Assembly (NCBI GenBank): GCA_023853785.1
Contig: JAJIRX010000829.1
Span: 186,001 to 250,000, forward strand
Direction of reading: 5' to 3'
DNA from: Psilocybe azurescens
Lineage: Eukaryota; Basidiomycota; Agaricomycetes; Agaricales; Agrocybaceae
DNA: 64,000 nt
Shown here: one piece after another, positions 47,052 to 59,605 of the stretch
Position numbering within the stretch: position 1 is the first letter of the stretch
Layout: each line of letters opens with the position of its first letter
Program-made: the position numbers and the translations under genes
The notes under the pieces: model-generated
Database searches by the model: none
Seen by the model: the letters and a program-made list of their open reading frames with translations, nothing else
Told to the model about the DNA's origin: nothing

Positions 47052-47499
47052 TTATATGAGAGCGGAGACAAAGAACAGGTTGGTGGGCTTGATGTCCGGA
47101 ATATCTTTGGAGAATACTCCTATGAGGGCATCGAAAATGACCCGGCGCAAGATGTCTTCGAATGGTTTCTCAACTGGTTGTTGATTGAAATCCATTGATT
47201 TGATCAGAGGGATGTCGGGATCTTTCTCGAGTCCTACGATTATATCTGTAATCTTATCGGCGTTGTAAGGCCCGCTCGATGAAAGCGTCGCCCGATTGAT
47301 CCACAGTTCTTTAAACCGGATTGTTCTTAATCCCTTTGACCACCGCTGTTTTGTCGTACGATGCAAGCATTGCAAGGGAGATAGGGGACGACATAGGTTC
47401 CAATTTGAAAAAGCAAGGAGTACCCAGTGGGCTCTTATGAGGAATTTTTCGAGTCAGGTGTAAATACATACAACACGCAAACGTGTCGGACGAAGTCAC
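47052..47499 (-). pseudogene. Broken gene of unknown family, copy A
   Basis: The minus strand reads ISLAMLASYDKTAVVKGIKN and NPV, then TAA at 47311-47313. The text continues RTVDQSGDA, and after a frame change NADKITDIIVGLEKDPDIPL, PVEKPFEDILRRVIFDALIG and VFSKDIPDIKP. The related plus-strand piece at 48238-48370 has CAG where this copy has TAA, so the stop arose by substitution. A small length difference just downstream breaks the frame too. Family not recognised. Confidence 0.55.
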
Positions 47500-48237
47500 G
47501 GTGTACGATGATATCGCAACGAGTGTTTTATATAGAACTTGATCGTCGTAGGCTATAAAGTTCTAAAAACACCGACATCTTTGGACGAGTTGTGACCATC
47601 AGAAAATCGATGCATCCCTGCCTAAGCTCATGATCTGCTCAGTGCTAATGTTGCGAGCACTGTTCCAGTTGGTAGCAAAACTATAAGTGCACTCTGGGGA
47701 ATTACACTGGGTTGACAGGTCAAAACAGCGGCATTTAATGCTCTTTCGATATACATACTTCGGATGGCTGTGGCAGTCGAAAAGTTCTAGCTTTGTTTAT
47801 GCATCATGTGTAGGTCGTCCACTGAGATAGATTGGGACCCAGTCGGTCTTCGCACACTACTCTTGATCAAATAATGTTTGGGACGAGGCATTGAATTGAC
47901 CGAAAGAGGGTGTGTACAGGCACCCAGGCTTTGTACACTGGTTGTTTTTTCAAGCGCTCAGGCTACGTACAGACTTGCCATTGCTTCCTATGATTTTGCC
48001 AGACATCCTAAAACCGACCTAGCCATACGGCTATGAGCATCTTCGAACGTCATGTGAGCTACTTCGTGAACGCGTATCATCTCGACTAATTCTCAGCACA
48101 ATGTTCTTGGTGAAGTCCATTGCCACCTCCTTGGGAAGGTCCAAATTGGATATCTTTTCAACTTGAGTTATTATTGTTCCTTAAGTATTCACACGTCCTT
48201 CGGCCGGCTGGAGGTTACGGATTCGACTTCATACCAA

Positions 48238-48370
48238 CCTTGCGTTTGCATCATACGACAAAACAGCGGTGGTTGAAGTGATTAAGAACAATCCGGTCCA
48301 GAGAACTGTAAATCAGTTAGGCGATGCTGGCCAAACTATGCTCTATAACACGGACAAGATTGCCGCGAAC
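48238..48370 (+). pseudogene. Inverted fragment related to the broken gene at 47052-47499 (copy B)
   Basis: The plus strand encodes ASYDKTAVVEVIKNNPVQRT and VNQLGDAGQTMLYNTDKIA before a stop. It matches copy A over about 110 bases at the nucleotide level, in opposite orientation about 0.9 kb away. The rest of the gene is missing. Confidence 0.6.
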
Positions 48371-50826
48371 TAAATATGAGATACCGACATCGAAGAAAGT
48401 TACATTGCACATTGGTTCTGCATTTATACAACATAGTTTCGATGTTCACGTCGCTCCGATCTGGTTCCGATGCATGACAGAAAGACTCATGCATGACGAA
48501 CCTTAGTTTAGAGATGGTTGTATTTTTGTTGATTGAAATGTTAATTGGCCAGATGCAGATTTTGCTTTGGTGTAAATAACATGGGTTTCTGGAGTCCTTC
48601 TGCACACCTGGCTGAGTAGGTCAAAACTGTGTTCAGTTCTTACGCAGCAAAGAGATTTGTCAGGCATACTCCTTACCAATATTTTGCAGAGACGAGATAC
48701 ATTCTGCATGTCCACGGCGTATTGCACTGGAATGACGGAAGTACGGGCTAGCTGCATTTGTCTTAACGGTCGGGCGTGCGCCATGGAAATTAGTAACCAT
48801 TATTATGCAGGCAACAGAATGGCTTCCAAGTTCCAGGAGATGACGATCAATCTCGCTGAGTACTGAATGACACAAAATATCGATAATTTGACCACTTTTT
48901 ACAAAAAAGACGGCAAGTTTACGACAGAAAGTCTGACCAATTCGTGGCCGAAAACCGTGGTTTGAGTCAAGGTTAGGATGAAACCGATGAAGCCGAAGCC
49001 GGGAGACCGAACGTAGGAGAGGAGAGCAGGACCAAAAGTTTCAATTTGACATGAGCTGTGGCGCCAATGAAATGTTCCGATATCGGATACTCAGTAACGC
49101 CATGACACTGGAGTAGGTTCAGCGGCCAGTGATCGACATGGAAGTAGGATGCAAGACGATTTGACAAATATTGAATGGAGAATGACCAACACTCTATTTG
49201 TACCTGATTGTCAAGACCAGTTCAGCTTTCGGCATGTGTGCCGACTTCATCACTGCAGCTATCGGGTTCAGGTTGGCCCACGGGCACTTGTCGGCGAACT
49301 TCATGGACCTTCCGCTTTTCGCCTCAAAGACAAAATACTGCTCGCTGGCGAGTTATCGCACCGATGGAATAGGGTTTTTATCAGACCGTTTCTGTTATGG
49401 CGGATCTACACCTACACAGGCATGTCAAATCAACTTGAAATCAACTTAATCGGCGTTTTCAATGGCCTTGCTCGGAGGTGGTGGGCACTCGGGTTGCTCT
49501 GGCTGTGAAGTTGTTCCTCTTTCGATGCCGCTTTGAATGTCTAATGTCTAGAACTGCGCGATGATTTCCCGTACCGAGCGGGAAAGCGTGGCATCGAGCG
49601 CTGAACTCGCCTCTGAATAACCCGACTATATGTCTCAGCGGCGCAGGTACCACATGCGAAGTGTATCATCATACAGGTAAACTTGGTTTGACCCATCGGG
49701 AACGGAATACCCTTGTCTATCTTTCTTGCTAGGGGCTTCCGCTGTCTTCTGGGTCTCCAAGTATTGCCTGCATCTGTGCTGAGTTCCTAGGATAGGGACG
49801 CTGAGAATACTTGCACAACTAGACTCTTCCTGGTATACGGCTTTCTCCTGAAGCACGCGGAAAACATTTAGCAGAGTCGTCATCGGATATACCGCTAAAG
49901 GCTCGTTCGTTAAATAGAAACTCCCGGGCATGTTGCTTTTCCGGGCTTCAATGGAAAGTCTAAGGTATCTATACCTACTCTTGTTGCCAATGCTTCAACG
50001 CCCTTGAGTCTAATAGTTAGGGGGGTCTTGCCTTCGTGATCGGACTCCGGTGGTCTTCTTCCGTTCCGCTGCTACATTACCCAGATCATGAGTAATGCAG
50101 CGCCTATTGACGTTGTGCGGCGCGCTAGGCGGCGCATTGCTTATTTGGAAGTGCGGAACATGGGATTTATTATACCGTCCGGGAAATAGTGTGCCTGCGC
50201 TCTGCATTCCCCTCGAATACTTTTTTCCTTGCCCATAGGAGACATCTATTCTTGTGATGAAATATGTTTTTTGAGAAAGCTCTGAACGGGAAATACTCAG
50301 TGACATCGGTTGCGTCGTGGAGTCACTATCATGTCGAATTTGCAGATCAAGTGCCCGACCCACTCCAGACGCCGTGTTTTGTGCTATCACCATACTTATG
50401 CTGGTAAGTATGACATAGACAAGTGCATCCTAACTCATATGTCAAAAAATGTCTGTTCCGATGACACCGTGTCAGGCATTTTTCTGAACGCGAGTGAAAA
50501 TCATATGTAGCTTGAGTACTTAGCCTTTTACGTTTTCGTGATGTGCCAGTCGCCGTTGTCGCTGATGTGCGTTTCAACTCATGCCAACAATGAGGGAAGA
50601 CGTGGGTATTGTGATGATGGTTGTACAAAATGCAACATGAGAAGTAGTACATAATAAAGTATGTGTTAAAATAAGATATAAATAAAAAACCGTTAATGTT
50701 CGTCGTAGAGTAAATCCCCAAAATGATTAATGCCCAGCAGATGTGTAGATTAGAGAGAAAGTCCCAGGGAGCAAGGCTCAACACCCAAGACCGAAGCAAG
50801 ATTGCAAAATAGATGTGAAAGAGAGT
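48371..50826. other. Intergenic, no gene recognised
   Basis: Frames up to about 150 codons (for example 50347-50799 minus) have no motifs or splice chain and low-complexity or Cys/Tyr-rich composition typical of chance. No tRNA or repeat array seen. Confidence 0.4.
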
Positions 50827-52277
50827 TTAGATCGTCATAGAGCGACCCTTGACATGGTAGCGCCTGGCATCGACGAACGAGGTCGGTGCCGCAATGGGGG
50901 CCACACTTGGCTTGGAATTCTTCTTGCTGATCTCCTTCTCCACGATACTCCTGAGCTGAAGATCTCGGCAGAAGTCCTGGAGGCGCCTCGTGGCCTCAAG
51001 GCGCTCTTCAGTTTCTTCCTGAGTAGGGGTATCGTCGTCCTCATCGTCGGCATTGTTGGTCACAGACACATTAATCTGCTTCAGCTTGTGATAGAATTCG
51101 GGTCCACGGGCGACGCGAAGCGAAAGGAATTTCTCCAATGCAGAACATATGTCCACCATATCCTCTTGGAAACATTGGACGGAGATTTTCTCGACCGGAG
51201 AGCCGGCGAGGTTGGCCATAGTCTCGACCACGCTGTCGACCGGGAAGAAGGGAGTGATGTGCAATTTGCGGAGCCTAGTCAGAGGCGTAGCGGATGGTTC
51301 GGAGAATACAGAATCGGATACGGCGGCTGTGAGCGAGAACTCGTTGACGGTAGGGCCTACAGCAGTCATAATACGTTCGGTACAGCGAGTGTTGAAGCCG
51401 TCATCCTCGTGGTAGCAGCTCCCAATGTCCAGCACCTGCAGACGGCATGCTACCGGAATCGAAGTCCATGCTTCATGTCCGAGATGTGTGTCTCGGATAG
51501 TAAGCTTGCGGAGGGTGGGTATACGGAGTAAAGAGGGAAGCGAGAGCTCCGATCCGAGAATAGGATGGTCCTGAATATCCTCGTCATTCAACGCCAAAGG
51601 GGGACATGGATAAGCGCCTTCGAGCTCTGGTGCATGCATTTTAGATCGCGTAATGCGGTCGAGGGATAACTCCTCCAGGTTTCGCGTGTTAACAGCGATA
51701 GACACGACAAGCCTCTCGCTCCTAGGAAATAATTAATGCCCGAACCATGCGGAAATCAGAGCTGACTGGACTTACAGTGGTGCCCTTTTCTCGTCTCCGC
51801 AATTAGAAATAGAAATATGTTTCAAGTTGTTGAGGTAAGGGAATGGGGAAATAATGCTTTTGTCCAATGAGCCTGAGACTCGCAGAATAAGTTTGGAAAG
51901 AGATGGGGATGCAGATAGGAGTGCGATGACAGAGTCTGCTCTGATTCGTGGAAGGACAGGCATAGAGTTGGTGGCATGTTGGGTGCAGATATCCAGTTCT
52001 TCAATGTGGCTGCAGTAATTGCGGGGAACATTCTCAAGGAAGCTTTCAATGGCTTCATAGTCGTTCAACTTTACTTTCTAGAACGAGTGGAAGAATTCCT
52101 GTCAGTTAAAAGTACGCGTTTGCCACACAAGAAGCCAACCTTGAACTGTGCGGGTACACAGGCCTGGTATGTCCGCTGGTCGACCTTGGAGAGCACCTTG
52201 ACGTCCTCGGCCTCCAGGATGTCGATGATGGAAAGCTTCATTTCGTTTGGGAGTGAGTGCCATGAGCAGGAGGCCAT
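50827..52277 (-). CDS. F-box/LRR-like protein
   Basis: Likely SCF ubiquitin-ligase adaptor. ATG 52277 gives MASCSWHSLPNEMKLSIIDI and LEAEDVKVLSKVDQRTYQAC, an F-box. Introns of about 55 nt follow (near 52080-52135 and 51720-51775). The middle repeats leucine-rich segments: SHIEELDICTQHA, SLSKLILRVSG, NLKHISISNC, NLEELSLDRI, TLRKLTIRDTHLG and RLRKLHITPF. The last part is acidic (NNADDEDDDTPTQEETEERL) and then basic, with stop at 50827. Unlike the F-box gene at 29519-30828 the frame is intact. Confidence 0.82.
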
Positions 52278-55200
52278 TGTAGGTCGAGTTCTATTTTGGA
52301 GAGTAGGTGGAGAGTGAAGCAAGTTAACGATTTTAACACAAGGAAGTCAGGTTGGTTATATGAGATTCGGTTTGGCAGGCTTAAGAACTTGATTCTTCCC
52401 GACAAGGTCGCGAATCGATGACCTCGGAGTAAAGTCACTCAAACCTGGGGAGAAAATAAATAGGAAAATCAGAAAATAGGGTCATCTGAGGACCCCGAGA
52501 ACTTGCTAAGAATCTCATTGGTGGATTGGGAACGAATCGCAGAAATCTCACACAGTCTTCCGCTTTCGGCTAAAATTTTTGCCAAATGGTTAAATGACGG
52601 CATCAATTTGTGCAAATCTGAGTTATCTTGGTTTTCTGGGTCCTGCTGTGTGATGCTGGCAAAACCTGTGCGTGCTGTCAAAGCCAGGGCGTCCTCTCCG
52701 TTGCTCCGATGCCCCAGCATCTACTGACTTGTCGAATTATCGATGTTTGATCTAAGTATCTATGCGATGCCTTCTGCTCATCTGCTTGCTTCTCGTGAGT
52801 TTGTATGTCGGGAGAGCTTCGGACAGCATGTAGTTCCTTGCTCGTTTCATGTTCTTCCCCGATGCCCTCCAGGCTTCCGGGCATCTCTATGGCGAGCGAA
52901 GATAGAACACGCGGTTAGCTGGCCTTTTCCCGGTCGCTCTTTGCCACTGAAGCATCCCAGCAGCTAAGTCCACAGATGCTCTCGCCGTTGGGATCAGGAG
53001 TGTTCTTAATCTCAGGGGGCTTGATGATGGACGCGCCGTATCCCACGGGATGATGGGCTTAGTACACATGTTCCATTTTTTGTGAATATTTTATGTAACT
53101 TATTCTGATCAGTCGGCCTGTCGTCGCTGTCGAGTAACCAATTGTCATTGCACGCAATTGAGTACATGGTATTCAAAAAATTAACAAGTGCCATGCGGGC
53201 GATGTCGTGTGAGGTTATTAACATTGCACGAAGCTCGATCCAAGACATTTCTCATCTGATCCTCTGCGGCGCTTAAGACTCGAGTGCTGTTCAGGAAAAC
53301 TGGACGAGAAATGCCCACTGTATGTAAAGATTGTGTGGATTCATAATGATTCCCATATGGTAATGCGACATAATTTTGGACTGCGTTGTGATGTAACCAG
53401 CGGGTCTGATATCAGTCTCTACCGCAGCTCCCGGACGCCTACAAGTTCAAACCCTCACCGTATTTATCTACCTCGTAAAAGAAAAAGCGTTTCAGAGCAA
53501 AGTGAAGGCAACGTATAGGAAGCAACCCAGCGAACGAGGGCGCATGTCAATAATAAAATGTTGCGCCGCTCGGGAACCCGCCTAGTACGGAAAATCGGTT
53601 TCGAGCAGCAATTCATCAAGATCCTGCGTTGACTTTCACCCCTCAACGTACTGCGCTGCGTTTATCCCGACTCTAACGCAAAAGAAGGATGGCGTGTTGT
53701 ATGTATTGTATTTCTATCTCAAGCTTGCCCTGCGTTTCCATTTTGTTGCCTCCTCCTTAGCTTCCTGATTTAGAATGCTTCCTGGTCAAATACTTCGTGC
53801 CAGCTTCTTGATGACTATCTCACTTATCTAACGGCTTCTCCACTGAACCTGAAAAGCACTTCGAGTATCCACAGCAGATCCACATGTGTTTGTCAAGAAG
53901 ATCACCAGATAGAATTGAGGCTACACTTAGAACGTCTAATCTAATGGCGCGCACCCGAAATCATGGCTACTCCAATTATGTTTGCCTCAATTCGATGGCT
54001 ACAGAATCTCTGGAAATCTCCTAGCCCTTCTGCACTACGCCCAAAGCGCACTATCACGCTGACATTTCACCCCGATCATCGATTGACAGTGCTATTTGAG
54101 GCGTTCGAGGCTGTGCATTTAGCTCCAAGCTGGGCTGTATCTGGCCTATGTATATTCCGGCCCTATCGGTTTATTCCCTCCCACAGTCCACTATCCCACA
54201 GATCTACCCACCATGAAGGATTAAGAGCGGATAGTGGTGCACGTCGATTGTAGCGCCCATCGAGAACTGATTGATGCTCGGAGGTATGTACATCCACAAT
54301 GGACAGAAAATTAACCTTTTCCATACTGTCAAGGCTCACAACGCTGCCCAAGTGATGGAGGCTCGTTGATCTATTTATAGCCTTTCGCGTTTTGGCAAAT
54401 GCTAAATATAAAGCTCACCTCATTGTGCTCTCATTCGTTATCAAGCGGAGTGATATCTTGACCGTGTAATAAGAAGAACGTGTTTCCCATGCACAGTCAC
54501 ATCAGGCAGTGAATTCTATCGTTTCTGTATGGTTAATTCATAAAACACGGATAAAGTCTTGATGTACCCCTGAAGAAGCCTACGCTCCGCAACTGCACAT
54601 CCTCTGGATCTGCTTGATGTGAGCAAAGTGATGCGACATAACCATTTCTATCATGGCTGCGATGGACCGCAATCTGATCCTTCTTTCTTTGGGTAGCAAA
54701 TCTACTTGCGTTGCCAGTTTAAGTCCAGATCTTTATAGTCGACTTGTACTAGCTATTCGCAGTGGTGGCTTTTTGCTAGAGAGGTTGGGGATATATCGCC
54801 ACTGTTAGCCCTCATTTTAACGCCTCACCGGTGCCTAATCTATTGAGTGACCACTGACATCGCCTGATGCTCCCAATACTTAGATCTGAAGCTAGGGGTA
54901 TGTAGTAGATAGTGGAGATGTCTCTACAGTAATCACAGCTGACGATGCTGTAATGTGGCTATTTGAAGAAGTCACAACAGACAGGTGCCATCTTGTACTT
55001 CACCTGTGCACTGCTCATCCATCAGGATGACAGGCCCGCAACCTCCAGTATGCCCGGGTCCTCCGAGCTCGGTAGGCATGCACGTGCCTGTACATTTCAT
55101 GACTTCAGACCTGACCAAGGTCCAACCTGTTTGTAATTGTAAAACGCGCGAAATGTCAAATGAACAGTCTTAACTACTCGGGAAGCACGAGGTATTGAGA

Positions 55201-56865
55201 GGCACTGTTACACGAGCGCCCTTATACGACTAAACTCATCTCTTTCTCGGAATGATTTAGCCCGAAACAACTGAATGAAACGGTGGTAGACAAGTGGTAA
55301 TATACAAAGCTTGTCATCAAAAAGAGCACTTGAATAGGACTATTTTCAAGGTGGGAGGCTTAGGCTAGTAATTCTTGATTTCCGAAGATTGAATTGTCAT
55401 CTCTGGCGGATAAGCAAATATATAGTTAGAATAAGGCTCATTGATAGGTTACGTTGTACATATAGGTGAATATGAAGCGCGCATGTGAAAGACTTCAAGA
55501 AGACTCTCACTACGCGTGTCCTTGGTTGGCATAATTGAGCTGTCGGCAATTAAATGCAAGGTTCGGGACGCTCTTGGACTGTGTCTACCTTTCCCAAATA
55601 TCGGCAGATAATGACCACGTATATAGATAAAAGAGGGGCTTATGTCTATCAACAGGAAGAAGATATTTCCGAAGAGAGCCATACTATTCGAGAACATGTG
55701 TTGTCACCCCGGAATCGGCAACTCCGGAGGGTCCAAGGTGAGCGCCCAGGTGAGAAATCGAATCCCTGGCACCGTCTTCGTAGCTTCCATAAATAATCAA
55801 TCACTTTCGTCTTTCAACCGCTGCCATAAGGAGTCAAAATTTCTAATTCTGGTTGTATTGTAGGCAACAAAGCCCACTTTCATGTGCTGAAGCATTCTCT
55901 AAGCAGAGAATCACTCGGATACTCTCAGGCCTGTACCGGGTGCCTGTAATCACAGCACTAAGTTCTTGCAAAGCCGAACAAGATACTCGGGATGAATTTC
56001 TGTGAATACGAGATATTCACATGGACGACTAAGCTTCGATGATGATTCAGAGGGCTACTTTAGGGCGTTAACACACGTGAGGTGCTTTCATTAAGATTGT
56101 GTGTTAAGCATCATACTTCTCATGACCGATCTCCTCCAGGTCGTGCGTTAAGTGTCAATGGTCTTCGCGTCCGATTAAGCTACTCAAGAGGAAGAGCTGG
56201 ATTATTTGAATTATATATACTTTTGATTAAAATTTGTTTTCGCTTGCGGCCTTCCTCGCACTCTAGTCTGCTCAGCAGACTATATACAATGGTTTGGGTT
56301 CGTTGCGGAAATATCTGATTGACATTTTTTAATCTAAATCAGCGTTGTTCGTAGCTTGATAGGTCTGATTACAACGTGCGGTGCGCGGAGACAATGGGGC
56401 TGAAACTGACGGGTTCACGCAGGCATCGGCTCTCGTTGGATTAAATATGCCCTTACGGTGGAGGTCTGTCAGATGGTAGAGCAGTATGTGTGTACTAGCC
56501 ATCCATGTACGGGTCTAATAGCTAAGCACCTTCCGCCGCTAGCCGTATGGAATTCGTGGGCGTTTGTCATTTAATGACACAAGTTCCGAAAATAGGCTTG
56601 GAAGTTGGGTCGGAATACGTTGCATGTGAGAGAAAGAAAATACGGAAAAATGGACATTATTCTTGCCTGGGTGCACTTGTCAAGTTGCGTAACGTAGATT
56701 TGATCGAAGTGAGAAATGGGTACTGTGCAGTGGGAAAATGATATCAAAAATGTTCTGTCCATAAACTCCGATGTTCAGTGACGGCACTTTTTGCTTTCTT
56801 CTTATACTCCCTTGTTTCACCACTCAGATTGCATTCGAACACATCCTATCTTTCGGCGGAATACT
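52278..56865. other. Long intergenic region
   Basis: The longest frame near a gene (52469-52717, minus, about 83 residues, ending FSGSSDDPIF) has plausible composition but no recognised motif; it could be a remnant. 53300-56800 has only short chance frames. No transposon ends, tRNA or arrays were found. 56600-56865 holds the G-alpha promoter and leader. Confidence 0.4.
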
Positions 56866-59258
56866 ATGTCGCAGAATCGTATAACAACACGACTATCCCC
56901 AGACGACAACGATCCCCTTTCTATTCACCCTCCTATTTTCGAGACGAACGAGGAGCGGACGGCGCGACTTGCCAGAGAACAGCATGCTAAGGAGGTATCA
57001 GACAATATCGACGAGGAGCTGGAGCAAGCGCATGCATTGGAGAGGAAAGGACCCAAACCGATCAAGATACTTCTTCTGGGTGCGTACAGAAGAGCAACAC
57101 CTTGTACTTTCGTTGTTCATGGTCTAACGTAATTGGACACAATACCAGGACAAAGCGAATCCGGTGCGTTGTATTACACTTGAATGCTGCGTTTGGCTAA
57201 CCACTCCGTTTAGGCAAATCTACTACTCTTAAAAGTTTGTCGTTGATGCTAGAATTGCTTCTCTACGACCGCTAAACAGCTGTATTTGCACGACCCACAG
57301 ATTTTCAACTCATGTATGACCCGAAGGTGCGTTGCTAGGACTGAATGTCAAGCAATTTGAATTATGCTACTAAGGAAGCATGTGCTGGGTCAGGCATTTC
57401 GTGAGGAACGCGCGTCTTGGCGTGCGGTGATCCAATTGAACGTGGTCCAATCTATTCGAAGTATTCTTGTATCTTTGACGCGCCTGGAGACCATTCAGGA
57501 TCAGCATGCCGCGAACTCCTCTCTCAACACTAAGCGATCACATCCTCTTCTTTCACCGGAGCTCTTGGCTATCAAATCACGCTTACAGCCTCTATCCGAT
57601 GTCGAACTGAATCTTGTTCGGCGCCTAACTGGATCTGGGGATGGCTCTCCGCAACGTTCTGGATATGGAGTGGTCTCCGACGTCGTATCATCTAAGGGCG
57701 CACTTAGAGAAATTGCTATTAACTCTGCTATACCATGGAAGAACGCGTTTGGTCGACTGAAAAAATCGGAAGAGAGGAGCAGCCAGGATAGCTCAGAAGT
57801 TGGAATTGACTGGGATGATCCTGATGACCCTTGGTCTATTCTGAATGCCTGTGCTCAGGATATGATACAGCTCTGGAACAATCCTAATATCAAACAACTG
57901 TTGGCAAAGCAAAATGTACGAATGGAGGACTTGTCTGGATAGTACGTCCCAAGCTGTTCCACTACATATGTCAGGAAGTTCTAATCATCATCCAGTTTTT
58001 GGATTCCCTAGAACGCTTGACCGCTCCTCGATATGTCCCAACCGATGGTAAGCACGTCCCTGAGCTCCAAGTGAAGTGAAAATAAAATAACATGTTCACA
58101 GATGATATTCTCCACGCCCGGCTAAAGACATTAGGTAATATAATCCGGCTCAAATATACTCTGGTTCCTAAGACTTCAGCCTTTCTCAAGGTGTTAGCGA
58201 GCACCTTTTCAAAATTTCCACCAGTGCGTACCCGTGATAATCTGGTTTCTGTGATCGTTTGACTGAAGCTAATCAGGTGGCACGGTGAGAGATTGGAAGG
58301 TTTACGATGTAGGTGGACACAGATCGCAGGTGAATGTTTCGTGCTATACCGTATCGAACCAACAAGCTAACCATAAGCCTTCAATAGCGGGGTACGGCCT
58401 GATCCTTAACACACAATCTTCATCATCCGACTCAATCGTTTCTAATCTTAGCTGCATGGGCCCCTTACTTTGATGATATGGATGCTATCATTTTCCTTGC
58501 GCCATTAAGGTGGGAACCTTGTCTTTCATAGACTCGACCTGTTTTGAAGGTCTTTATCTCCGGCAGTTGCTTTGATCAGGTTCTTGAGGAAGATCACAAA
58601 GTCAATAGATTGGTATGCAGAGAAAAGCCATACTCAGATCTTTTCTCGGGCCGGCACTGACACGAGTCATTTCACAGGAAGATTCCTTCAAACTGTGGAC
58701 TCTGATCGTTTCAAACGAGCTTCTGAAGAACACCAATCTTATTCTATTTCTGAACAAGATCGACATGCTGCGCACCAAACTCGCATCCGGCGTATTGTTG
58801 AAGGACTATGTGGTGTCATATGGTGATCGTCCAAATGATGTCGACAATACAGCTGCATGTGAGTCATAAGCCTTTTCTCCATCTAATGCAACTCATCAGC
58901 GTTTGGTAGACCTGAGGAGGAAGTTCGGTAAGCCATTATTCTGCTCTCTATTCTGGGTCTTTTGGGTCCCTTGACATGTACACGCATAGGTGGTATCTTA
59001 CACGAGCGATCCCCATCACCTCGTGTTTTCTATTGCCATTTTACCACAGTCACGGTTAGTATCGTAATGAAGCTCATACGGGTATGATACTCACATATCA
59101 GTTCTTTCTTTCTCTAGGATACCAAGTCAACCAAATTAATTCTCACAAATCGTGTGTATTTTTTTCTATCCGCCGGTGTCGAAGTCTCAACGCGTCATTC
59201 TGCAGTCAAAGATATGCTGATGCGACAGAATTTACTGAAAACGAATCTTATTGCTTGA
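56866..59258 (+). CDS. G-protein alpha subunit, Agaricomycete expanded type, 17 exons
   Basis: Membrane-associated GTPase that relays receptor signals. Exons: 56866-57079, 57149-57163, 57214-57234, 57301-57326, 57394-57941, 57996-58047, 58102-58134, 58191-58223, 58277-58329, 58388-58391, 58452-58509, 58567-58612, 58678-58858, 58910-58927, 58990-59054, 59118-59151, 59206-59258. Their sum gives 484 residues if one T is added in the T5 at 57996-58000. G1 is GQSESGKSTT, spread over three exons. Switch I is ARLKTLGV. G3 is DVGGHRSQRAAW, which needs the 4-nt exon; the usual catalytic Gln is His. G4 is NKIDML and G5 TVTDTKST. A long insert (about residues 100-270) enlarges the helical domain. The N-terminus is MSQNR, not the MGxxxS myristoylation signal. 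Paralogues of this style are numerous in mushrooms. Confidence 0.87.
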
Positions 59259-59605
59259 CCTCGTATTTGCGGCGATGTAGTACATAGCAGAGTCGATCTA
59301 TCCATTATTGCTTGGAAGTACCAATATCATTATAACTTGTACTGTAGTATATATACAATTTGTACAGAATATTAGTTTCGTAACAATATAAACGACGGTT
59401 GGTGTAAGCGTCCTCCACGATTTTGATACATGCTCAAACCATGGGAGACAACCACCTGATCGCTAAGTTCCACCCAAAGCCGAGGGATCGAATGGCGATC
59501 ATCGATGGACTATGCTGAGGAGCAATGGCTGCGGAATATCAATGTAGACCCATTCGGAGGGAGGATAACTCCTTAATCTTTGATGACCCTCCAGGGGAAA
59601 TAACC
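59259..59605. other. Convergent 3' spacer
   Basis: AT-rich stretch between the 3' ends of the G-alpha gene (+) and the RRG7-like gene (-). Nothing else seen. Confidence 0.5.

Noticed and set aside
56462..56500. A-box-like text (AGATGGTAGAGCAG), possible tRNA or SINE head
   Set aside because: No B box, no acceptor-stem pairing and no second copy in the window.
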